Assembly: GCA_021292165.1 (NCBI GenBank)
Contig: CM037877.1
Span: 112,305,289 to 112,369,288, forward strand
Length of the DNA: 64,000 nucleotides
Reading direction: 5' to 3'
DNA from: Shinisaurus crocodilurus
Taxonomy: Eukaryota > Chordata > Lepidosauria > Squamata > Shinisauridae
Position numbers and translations under genes: made by a program. Below are positions 39,001 to 50,200 of this stretch, in pieces. Position 1 is the first letter of the stretch, and each line of letters opens with the position of its first letter. The notes beneath the pieces were generated by a model that was not told the origin of the DNA, made no database searches, and saw nothing but the letters and a program-made list of their open reading frames with translations.

Positions 39001-42000
39001 TGAAAATGGTATTTTCACTCAGCTTCTCTTTAGCGCAGAATTCCAATGGAAGGGAAGCCCCAGTTACACACCTGTAGAAGAAGCAGCGGCTACTGTTGAG
39101 GGCGCGCTCCCCTGGGGATTCACTGAGGGCTGAGGCTGGCCACCGAAGAAGAAGTCTGCTCCTCCGCCCAGAAGGTCTATGGTCGAGTCTTCTGAACTCT
39201 CAGCTGCGCCGGCCACGAACAGGTCGTTCAGCAAGTCTGCGTTGCTCGAGGAACTCTTCATCTCCGAAGGAGGCTGGAGCAGTTCTGGTGGAGCTTCCTG
39301 AATCCAGTCCAAGCAAGTCAACACTGTCTTCCACGGGAGAGTGCTCTGGCTCAGCAGCAGGAGAATCGAAGTCCGCTTCAAAAAGCTGCTCACCCCCTTC
39401 CTTTCCCAGGGTCTGTTTCTCTCTTTCCTCAGCTGCACTAGCGTCTCTGGGAAGTGCGGCAAATTCTTCGTCGGAAAGCTCACTGTCATCCTTTTCCTCA
39501 ATTAGCCCTGGACTATCTTTCGAAAAGTGGCCCTCGGGTGCAATTTCAGAATTTTTGCCTTCTGTTCAGGAAAGAGAACACCAATACGTTCTTGCAACAA
39601 GTTACGGTAACTTTAAATGGTACTATTCTGCCAGTCAGTAACTCATTGTCTTGGAGGGTCATTCTGATAATGGAGAAAGGGATAGATAGCCAAGGGTCCA
39701 ACCCCCATTCCTCAAACTGGCCTGCTGCCAAGGCCTCGTGCCACAGACTCCATTCCCTCCATAGCCTTCTTTTGCCTCTAGGCTGGCAACCATAGGTGGA
39801 GAGGTGGCCAGATATGGCTTAGGAGCCTCCAGTTGCTGGGCCCTCTTCTATTCAAAGGAAAGTGGGTGATGTTTCAGGACAGGGCCCCAGTTTGAGAGAA
39901 AAGACTGCTTGGAAGGCCATAGCCACCAAAACCCAGAGGAGCCAAGGAAAAAAGCAAATTGTTTACCGGCTTTACCCATCTAGTAGAAGAAGCCAAGAGA
40001 AATGCTACCTTTTTAGTTTAATTGCTGTGAACTCTCCTTTTCTGGGGTTTGGTCAATTTGACCTCGGAGGGCCCCTTAACTGGGAGTAGTCTGTTGAGGC
40101 CTAGCCAGAAAGGAGCAAGGCAGCAGGCAAACTGACAACACCCCTGCATCCCCTGCACCATCACAGCATCTTTTCGGTCATACTCTTACTTGATGCCAGG
40201 TCAGAGACAGCGTCACAGACTTCAGCTTTTCTCAGAACAGATTTTGAATTGCCTGGTGAGAAATTTTTAATGTTTGTAGCAAGTGTGGTGGTGTACGACA
40301 GAAAGCATCAGGGGAAGCTGTTCTATTGGCTCTGCTGAAAGATCAGCTCCATCCAGCTTCTCCCTCCCTCAACTGTCACCTAGCAGCAGCCCTTCCATCA
40401 GGCTGCAGCAGAGGGAGAAATGGGAAGCAGGGCCCACTCCATCGGCCCTTCTGAGAGACCAGCTGGTTCCTCCTCTCCCTGAACTGTTTCCATTCCAGCT
40501 GGTCATTATAAGAACTACTATTTAACTTTAAGAACTGGTGCCTGAGTTTGCTTCTCCCCCCCCCTTCCCTTTTTCCTTTCGTGTCATCTCACTTAGAACA
40601 TAAGTCTGCAAGTAAGCCTCGTTTTTATTGATCGTATGTAAGCCGCTCCGGGAGCCTTTTCAGCTGAAGAGCGGGATAGACACGCTTTAAAGGAAGAAAT
40701 AAAACAAATAGTAGCAAAGCAACATGTCTCAGTAAGTAACTGGTTTCCTTTACCTTGCCAGTCCAGTGTATGGAAGAAATTTGCCTCAGTGCTGCTGCTC
40801 GGTGGAGAGTCGGGCTCCACAGGTGTACCTTCAGAAGATGGTTCAGACTTGGATGCTTCTGCTTCATATTGGGCAGTTGAACCTGGCTGTCTAGGCAGTT
40901 CAGGCTTACCTATCAGGTGAAAAATTCAAAGACAAAAAATTTAGAAGCACCCTTCTCAAGGCTTCCACCCTTCAGGAAAGGGGGTGAGGACAGGGAAGGG
41001 GTGTGGCTATCTGGGGACCCCAGGTGGGCAGATTTGCTCTACAGGCCTGAGGCTCAATATCCCCGTTTTAGTGAGATGCAAGATAGTAGTGCTGATGCAC
41101 AAAAAACAAAACAAAACACATACACGCACTGAAATGGAAGCCTTTGAAAAGATTAGTACTATTTCAGGTGAAATTTTTTTTTTCCTTTACCGAATTTTGA
41201 TAAAATCTCTTGCTGTTCCTCCCGGCTGGAGAAAAGGATCTTGGGATTTAGACCCTTGATGTTCAAGTTATCCCAGGGAGCTCGTTCAGTGCTGGGTCTA
41301 TCCCGCTGGCTCCACCTCAACTTCCAGATTCACTTGGAACAAGTCGGGATACTTCTCTTGAATGTCGCATGCATCCAGATCATACCTGCAGCAATGTGAC
41401 ACCGTTAGAAAAGCACATGTTAAAAAGAAAAGAAAAAAGCACAATTCACTGGGAAGCTAAATTCCTCTCCTCCCGCTGCCCCCACCCCCACCCCGGACAT
41501 GATTGTTTGGTGGTTTCTTGGCTTCTGCACAGTTTCAATTTCATAGAATTGGGGGGGGGGGGGGGAGAGAATGCGCAAAAGCCAGGAAATCGCCAAATGA
41601 TCAGCAGTTGGGCAGGAGTGGGCATAACCATCTGAGGATCCCTGGGCAGCTGGATTGGGACCACCAGGTGGGTCAGATTCGGCCCATGGGCCTGAGATTC
41701 AACACCCTTGGTCTAAAGCAGTGTTCTCCAACCTTGGGTCCCCAGATGTTTTTGGCCTGGGGCATGCTGGGAGTTGTAGGCCAAAAACATCTGGGGACCC
41801 AAGGTTGGAGAGCCCTGATCTAAAGGAACCCCTACATGTGAACAGCTGCTCACGCATAGGGATCGAGTAATGTTGGCAGCAATCCATGACGGGACTTGCA
41901 CTCTTTACCAGTTCCCATCATGGCAAGACTGCGATAAGTGTCCCCTCTCTCTCTTCGCTCTTCATGCCAAGAACCAATTAAAGCTTGCCCAAGTCCTTTG

Positions 42001-44234
42001 GCCCATCTCTCGCTCTCACGAGGGAGGGCTGTATCAAAGGAGCAGGCAGTCAGCTCAAGCGAGACAGGAAATGCTCTCAGAGGCCTAACACAGCTGCTCT
42101 CTGGTCAAGGGCCTAGCAGGGCCTAACATCCCTTTACTGACATCCATGCTCAATATATGGATGTGGGGGTGGGGGGGGTGAGGCCAGCTTGCACAGGCAA
42201 CACCTAGCAGTGCAGGCCCACTCCTACTTCAACACGCATCTACACGTGGGCAACACATGAACAAGGCTGCTGTGATTCACCGAAATGTGGTCGCAATATC
42301 GAGCATATTAGCTTGGAAGTAAATTGCCGTGACATTCGCAGGATGTGATTCCGAATACATACATTTCAGGATCAGGGTGTAGTTTTCGGAACACATTTTT
42401 GGTAATGGGTACGTACTAAGATTTTACAATGAGGAAGAACTAGGATTCAGTGGCAAAGTGGCAGCCAGGCCATACTAAGGACCAATACAAGCATAACACT
42501 GATTGGAGTAAAGGGACTCGAAAGCGGGCAACAGGATTATGTGATGCCACCCCCTAGCACTTCCTTGTTGCATATGAATTCCCCTCGCCCGGCTCTACTT
42601 GTACTTAGTTGTTATGCTTGATCAACCTGGGTTAAGACAAACCTGGAGCAACTCAAACCAGCTTTTAGAACTCAAAATGTAGAAGTTACCTTAACCCAGG
42701 TTTGGGGTGGTCAGATGCAACACCAACTGTTGTAGGGAGAATTTGTACACTGGGGGCTGTGGGGGGGGGGGTTTGGGGAGGAAGGGACCAGGCAGTCTGC
42801 AGTCTGCTCCTGATCCCTCAACCCTGGTACATGTCACACTTGCACTCGTTCAGAGACAAATCCATGGTTGAGGAAGAGTGTTGCGGAGAAAGACACATTT
42901 AAACACACACACACACACAAGCACAAAAGTGAAAAACTATCCCAATAATTAAAATTGTACACAGCAGTATTCACTGCAAGTGTTCTGTGGGGCTTTTCCC
43001 AAATAGGTTACTGACATACTTTGCAAATTTCACAGTAGTGGCGTTCCGGGGTACGAATCCTGTATGAAACTGGATCTGGAACATCTTCATTGATGCCATC
43101 TTGTGAAGGAATAGAAAAATGAACAGGACAGATATAAGTGGAGCAATGTACACTGAAGGGATGGATGTTAACCAGACAGTAATTTGTGCTTCGGCACAAC
43201 TGTTTCCTACCCAGCAGTGTTGTGAAGAGTGACTTTGACCAGGGAAGTGTTTTGTATGACATCACAATAATTTGTTACTACTATAATTTATTAATCACAT
43301 TTGGGGCCATGTCTCCCATCATGCTTTTCCAGACACAGCACAACTATAATTAGTGTTGTCTGACTACCTGGGCAAAAGCATTGTCCGAATTAGTAACTGG
43401 GTGCTATTTTAAATGGGCACTCAAAAACCTCATGGAGTTCTCTATAACAAAGAGGATAGAGCTCCATATCCCTGGCCTTACCTTGGCTTGGAGTCTGCCA
43501 CCTAAAGTGGACCTGGCATGATAGATCACAATGAGAACATCTCCTTGGACCGTTATGCCTAATGGGATTTCTGCTTTGCCATCTTCCATTTTAAAATCCC
43601 TAAGAGGAAAAAGCAGGCAGCTCATGTCAGTGCTTGGTGGTAAGTGCAACTCATAAACATCATGCCAAACAATTACAGTTTGGTTTTGTTGGTGTTGAAA
43701 GAGAATGTGAAATCCGTGTGCTAGCCTTGGCCTTCCACACACTGTAAGCAGAGTGTCAGCTCTCTCATGCAGCAGTATTTAGCTCCCCCAGTTGCAGGTT
43801 AATCCAGGACCCAGGAATCACTCTGTAAACACCAGCAGGTCTATTCTACCTGTTTATTTACTTATTCAAAGTAAGCACTACAGAGTATGCATTCCATCCA
43901 TGTGCAGAGTATAAAAGCATAGCAAGCAAAAGTCCAGTGGAGAAGGAGAACTTCACCCCACCAACAAAGAGAGATAATAAAGAACAAAGAGCAATAGCTC
44001 TTCCCCTTAAAATGGCCACTGTCTGAACACCATAGTACGTCACAGGAACAGGTGACTTTGGTTCACATAGATTTTTTCCCACGCTTCTGCCAGGAAGAGC
44101 ATAATGTAAACAAACTGTGCGGCTCAGATGTAAACATCCTGCCTAGGATAGCTAGTACCACTTGTACTACAAAACAAAAAAAAACTCTTAGCATGTAGTT
44201 GGTAATATCTCAACAGGTTTCTCCGACCCCAGTT

Positions 44235-44280
<46 letters not shown>

Positions 44281-47200
44281 TGTACATATATATTTTACTA
44301 GAACCCCAAGGTCCACCAATGGGAGCTTGGTGCAAAATAGAGGATCAGGTGGGCAGACATAAATGAAGAATTAAGGAACAGGGTGCCTCTGAGCACATGT
44401 TAGCCCAGGAATTTGTGATAGGTATCAGCACCAAATTCACAAGTCCTTTCACACAAAAATCCACTCCTGGTTTTCCCCCAAAATGTTCTTTTCCTACAAC
44501 CTAATTTGCCAGCGGTGGGGTGGGAGGGGAGAAGATAAAGTGTTTTAGTTGTTGCTGCTGTTAGACAATTGCGAGTCAGAAACACCCCCAAACAGCTTCG
44601 AGATCTACCTCCTGGCTATCCCTAGTTTAAGAAACACAAAGCCAAGTACTGCTTGGGAAAGCACAGTTGATAAAATTCCAGCCCTAGGAGTACATATTGG
44701 TATTTGTAGGAACTGCCCTGTGTGTGGTAGTTACTTTGTAGAAATAGAAGTGGGAGCGAGCCTTGCAGCGGCTGCCTAAACTAATTCTTCAAGCTAGTCG
44801 ATTTTCCTTCTCGGGTTTGTAATGCAGATGCCTGGGAGAGCACCTTTTTATGCTCGCCAAAATCGTTAAGTATGCTGAGTGAACAGAACAGACCTATCTC
44901 GATGCAAAAAAAGCCTTCGAGATAAATTAGCACATCCCTAGTAGAAACAGAAGGTGCTAGTACTAGGGCTGGGGCAGAAATGGATGGAGGGAAAGGCTGA
45001 TTTGCGGGAGCAGAATGCTAATTCCTTTTGGCTTCCCACTAGAGCAGGGCTCTCCAACCTTGGGTCCCCAGATGTTGCTGGCCTACAGCTCCCAGCATAC
45101 CCAGCCAGCATGGCTAATGGCAAGGGATTTTGGGAGCTGTAGTCCAGCAACATCTGGGGACCCAAGGTTGGAGAGCTCTGCGCTAGAGGTACAACAAAGT
45201 CACCGATCCTTGGAGGGCCAGTTCGTGCTATGTCCTAGTGCAGCCTCACCCAGCCTGGTGCCCTCCAGAGGTTTTGGATGACAGCTTCCATCATCCCTGA
45301 TCACTGACTGTGCCAGTGGGGGCTGATGGGAGTTGTCATCCCAAACTTCTGGAGGGCACCGGGTTGGGGAAGGCTGCCTTATGGTATACATAGCACACAA
45401 AGAGCCTTGACAGCAAGTCCTGGGCTTGTGTCTGTGCCCGTTGTAAAATGTACAATGTAAACCTGTGCATATTTACATGGTAGTACAACCTTGGCCAAGG
45501 AATACAGCGCCTTGCAGAAGAATTCACCTCCCTTTTACTTTTCCACATTTTGCTGTTTTACAACTTGGAATTGAAATGGATTTAAGTGGCATTGTTACCA
45601 CTTGATGTACACAAGATACTCAGCACTGTGAAGGTGCAAAATATTTGTATTGTGGCACAAAAGTTAAGTAAACAAAAACAAACTGGCACTTGTTGGTTGA
45701 ATAAATATTCACACACACACACACACACACAAGTCAATACTTGGTAGAAGCACCTTTGGCAGCAATTACAGCTGCAAGTCTTCTTGGGTAAGTTTCTGTC
45801 AGCTTTGCACATCTGGATCCTGCAATGTTTGCCCATTCTTCCTGGCAAAATTGCTCCAGCTCTGTCAGGTTGGATGGGGACCATTGGTGAACAGCAACTC
45901 TCAAGTCTTGCCACAGATCCTCAATCGGATTGCAGTCTGGGCTTTGACTGGTCCATTCTAAGACTTTCAGGTTCTTGTTTTTAAACCACTCCAGTGTTAC
46001 TTTGGCTGCGTGTTTAGGGTCATTGGCCTGCTGGAAGGCCCAGGTCCCAGTCCCAGGTCCCTTGCAGACTGAAACAGGTTTTCCTCTAGAATTGTCGTGT
46101 ATTTGGCTCCATCCATCTTGCCCTCAGTCCTGACCAGTTTCCCAGTCCCTGCCGATGAAAAGCACCCCCACAACATGATGCTGCCACCACCACGCTTCAC
46201 CGTGGGGATGGTGTTCTCAGGGCAATGAGCGCTATTGGCTTTGCACCACACATAGAGTTTTGTGGCAAGGCCAAAAAGTTCAATTTTGGTCTCATCCAAC
46301 CAGAGAACCTTTCCCCACATGTTTGCTGTGTCTCCCACATGCCTTTTTGCAAACTCCAAATGTGCTTTGATATAGCTTTGTTTCAGCAATGGCTTTCTTC
46401 TTGCCACTCTTCCATAAAGTCCAGCTTTGTGGAGCATCCGGGTGATAGTTGTCCCATGGACGGTTTCTCCCATTTCAGCTGCGGATCTCTCCAGCTCCTT
46501 CCAGGGATGTTGAAGAGTCCTTGGTCTCGAGTCACGAGTCGAGTCACGAGTCATTGGACTCGAGTCCGAGTCCTTGGTCCAAAATGGTGACTCACGAGTC
46601 ACGAGTCACTCCCAAAGCTGATTCCACGAGTCCCTATTAAAATCAATGAGGTTTTTTCCCAACAAAATAAGGCTACTTCAGATGTGTGGCTTAAATAAAT
46701 TCTAGGCACAATGTGTGCCTTTTTATTTCAAAACTCTGCAACTGATTTTGGCAAGAACAGACTAGGCAGACAAACCCAAAATAACCAGGCAGGCAGAGGA
46801 GGCAGGGAACCCCAAAGCAGGCAGGCAGAGGCCTTTGTCTTGGACAATTCAACTGTTGAACTGGTCAAGAAGAGACCAGGCAGGCAGAGGAGGCTGGGAA
46901 CCCCAAACAGGCAGGCAGAGGCAGCCAAACCCAAAATGTCTGAAAGGTTGCATTTTAGGGAAATGATTTTAAAAAATAAACTTGCTGTACTTCCTAAAAC
47001 TTATCCATGTTGCATTTGAGGAACATGATTTTTTCTAAATGTTTGGCCCCCATTCTGGAACGGTGAGATCTCATCACAATTCCACCCTCACTGAACACCT
47101 GCTCCACTGGTGATGAACTTGCTGGAACCAGAAACACACTCAGAGCAGCCACACAGAGTAATCTCAGGTCCTTCTTCTGCCTCTCCCAAGTACGTAACAC

Positions 47201-50200
47201 ATCAATCAAAATAATCTTGACACACTGTTGGGGCTGCACTCCTGGTAGCCATCCATAGTGGCCAAGCAGCAGCACACCTCGCTTCTATGCGCTCTTCGCC
47301 GGCAATCATGCTCCTCTCTACTCCTTCTGGAACAGCCCAGGGATGTTGAAGAGTCCTTGGTCTCGAGTCCCGAGTCCCATTAAAAATATTGGGACTCGAG
47401 TCCGAGTCGAGTCAGAGGGGGGACTCAGTCCGACTCACGAGTCGTGTCCTCGAGTCCGAGTCCCCATCCCTGGCTCCTTCAGAGTTACCATTGGCCTCTT
47501 GGTTGTTTCTCCGACTAATGTCCTCCTTACCCAGTCACTGAGTTTTGGTGGACAGCCTTCTCTAGGCAGAGTCGCGGTTGAGCCATTTTCTTTCCATTTT
47601 GAAATAATGGATTTAACGGTGCTCCAGGGGATGCTCATAGTTTGGGATATTTTTTTATAACCCAACCCTGATTGTTGCTTCTGCACAACTTTATCCCAGA
47701 GTTGTTTTGATAGCTCCTTGGTCTTCATGATGCTGTTTGTTTAGATATGCTCTCTGACAAACTCTGGGGCCTTCCAGAAACAGGTGTATTTAATCTGAGA
47801 TCATGTGGCACTGGAATTGCACACAGGAGGACTCTAGTCAACTACAGTAGGTGAATTCTGGAGGCAGTGGGTTGCACCAGAGCTTATTTAGGCATGTCAA
47901 GGCAAAGGGGGTGAATACTTATGCAACCTACAGGAGCAAGTTTGTTTTTGTTTACTTAACTTTTGTACCACAATAAAAGTATTTTGCACCTTCACAGTGT
48001 TGAGTATCTTGTGTACATCAAGTGGTAACAATGCCAATTAAATCACTTTCAGTTCCAGGTTGTAACACAACAAAATATGGAAAAGTCAAAGGGGGGTGAA
48101 TACTTCTGCAAGGCACTGTATATTCACCCCTTTGCCACAATGGATTGATTGAGCAGGCAGGGCATACTGGTGGCATGAATGTATAGGAGGGGCTTCATAG
48201 ATTTCATATTATAGAGTTGGAAGGAGCCTACAAGGCTATCGAGTCCAACCCCCTGCTCAATGCAGGAAACTAGAGGAGGGGCCTCCCATCCAAGTAATCA
48301 CCAGGCCTGACCCTGCTTAGCTTTCCACGCTCAGACAAGCTGAGCCAGCGTGAGCCACATTCACAATGCACATTCTACATGTGGTAAGGTTGTGTGCGTG
48401 TATGCATATAGAAGCACAGGACTCATCACCAAGCCCAGGGCCAGAATCAAGTGTAGGCACGGCTGGGCACCTGCTTAGGGCCCACACCGCAGCAGGGGCC
48501 CACTGACAAGAGCCCCCTGGACTTGCTCCTCCTCCTCTTCACCATTGCAACCTGCTTGTTCACCTGCCTCTCACTCTGGCCCAGACAAAGTTTGTGGTGG
48601 TGGGAAGGAGGAGCAGTAGAGGCCACTGTCTCCTTGCTCACCAGCTCTCGGCCTGTCAAGCAAGCAAGCGGTAGTGATGATGAGAAAGAGGAGGAGGAGC
48701 AAGAGCAGCTGGTGACAATGGTGGTGAGAAGGTCAACTCACTGAGGGAGGAGGGGGCCCATTGAGGGTGCCTTTCTCAAGGGCCCTTCAAAACCTGGAGC
48801 CGGCACTGACCAAGCCCCATTGGGTGCCTGCAAGCCAGGATCAAGTATGTAAAGCAAACTGTTATGCCTGTGTGTCCCACTGATAACTCCTGGACACAAC
48901 ATGCTTTGCTCTGCATCAATAGACACAGAGAACAGAAGCCCCCTAGAGCAGTGTTCTCCAACCTTGGGTCCCCAGATGTTTTTGGCCTACAACTCCCAGC
49001 ATGCCCCAGCCAGCAATGCTGGCTGGGGCATGCTGGGAGTTGTAGGCCAAAAACATCTGGGGACCCAAGGTTGGAGAACACTGCCCTAGAGGCATGACAT
49101 GGAACATACACAACACATTATCCTCACAAGGGGATAAAGCCAGTCGCTGTCAAATGAAACACCAAGCTAGAGGAGGGGGGACAGGAGGGCACTGCAAGGA
49201 GCAGTCAGGTTTTTTGCTACTCTTGCCAAGCGCCTCTGTAGCCCTTTCAAGCAAGCCATGCACAACCCATTCTGCCATGTTCGGACGTCACTACAAGCCA
49301 CCCTGAAAACAAGCCACCGCGAACAACCCAACAACAAGCCATGGGCATTCGGGATGGCTTGTTCGCGAAAAGCAAGCCACCCTGCCGAAACGGCGCCAGG
49401 TTTGGACATCGCAACAAGCCACCATGGTGATAACCCTCGGTGGGTTGTCGTGTCGTGAGAACCAGGTCACTGCCTCGTTCCTAACCCCCAAGAACCAGTG
49501 TGGTGTAACAGACAGCACACGAGGCAAGAGGCCCAGGGAGACCTGGACGCAAATACCCACTCAGCTGTGAGGCTCACTGGATGATGTCAGGCCCCTCACT
49601 ATCTCTCAGCCTAACCTACTTCACAAGGTTGCTGTGAAGGTGGTTTCCTCTCCCTCGCCCCACTTTAAGGTACGCTGTTCTGGTAGGGATGTGCGCGGAG
49701 CTCGATTGGGGGGTGGAAGTCCGGTGAACTTGCCAGGCTCAAACACCACCACCACCCCGAGCTCCGCTCACCCTACCTTTTCCCCGGCTAGGCTCGACTC
49801 GCGTTCTTGTGAGCCGAGCCAGGGAAAGCGACTCCCGGGTTCCAGCACTATGTTGCTTCCGTAGAAAACGGCCTAATTTGTGCAAATTACGGCCTAATTT
49901 GTGCAAATTTGGCCATAAGGTCGCCCATCCCTAGCTTCTGAGGTCCATGGAGGAAGGACACAAATGTGATAAATCACACAGAAGAACAGAAATAGTTACA
50001 AATCTCATATTAGTTCTTAGACCAGTCTGCCAGCCGCTGAGGATGTTACTCCTGGTCACTGAAAAATTAGCTAAAACCTTTCTCTTTCTTTTTTAGGTTT
50101 GTATGAGATGCTCGGACATGCAGAGACTTAGAAAGGACAATGGCAATTCAAAACCACACCAAGGAAAACAAAATCCATGCAAATCTGCACCTGCTTCACA

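Larger units (their letters stand above)
46502..47472 (-). mobile_element. hAT transposon nested in Tc1, with perfect 8-bp TSD
   Basis: The ends are CAGGGATG and CATCCCTG. The target duplication gctccttc is at 46494-46501 and 47473-47480. Both ends are packed with short gagtc/gactc repeats. The interior encodes only the C-terminal hAT dimerisation region, so this is a deletion derivative. A second left-end-like sequence starts inside at 47338. Confidence 0.93.
45734..47728 (-). pseudogene. Tc1 transposase, split by insertion and frameshifted
   Basis: DDE transposase of the Tc1 family. The N-terminal part (47728-47481) starts [15 protein letters not shown] and holds the paired HTH DNA-binding region with the [12 protein letters not shown] linker. 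The rest resumes at 46493 with the expected reading frame: [14 protein letters not shown], first catalytic Asp in [12 protein letters not shown], second Asp in NDPKH, and Glu in [11 protein letters not shown] (DD34E spacing), with stop TGA at 45736-45734. A second lesion near 46050 shifts frame before NDPKH. Nonfunctional as it stands. Confidence 0.92.
45505..48118 (-). mobile_element. Tc1/mariner transposon, interrupted by a hAT element
   Basis: Terminal inverted repeats of about 195 bp (45505-45700 and 47925-48118) begin CAG(C/T)GCCTTGCAGAAG. They are flanked by TA (45503-45504 and 48119-48120), the obligatory Tc1 target duplication. Removing the nested hAT (971 bp plus an 8-bp TSD) leaves about 1.6 kb, the normal Tc1 size. 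Confidence 0.95.

Noticed and set aside
39096..39641. 181-codon open frame on the plus strand
   Set aside because: Exact antisense of the long GAK linker exon; Ser/Leu-rich composition follows from the complementary strand, with no domain.
48949..49083. CRISPR-like or attachment-site interpretation of repeated palindromes
   Set aside because: Copies are dispersed singly over 50 kb with 8-bp target duplications, in a vertebrate genome.
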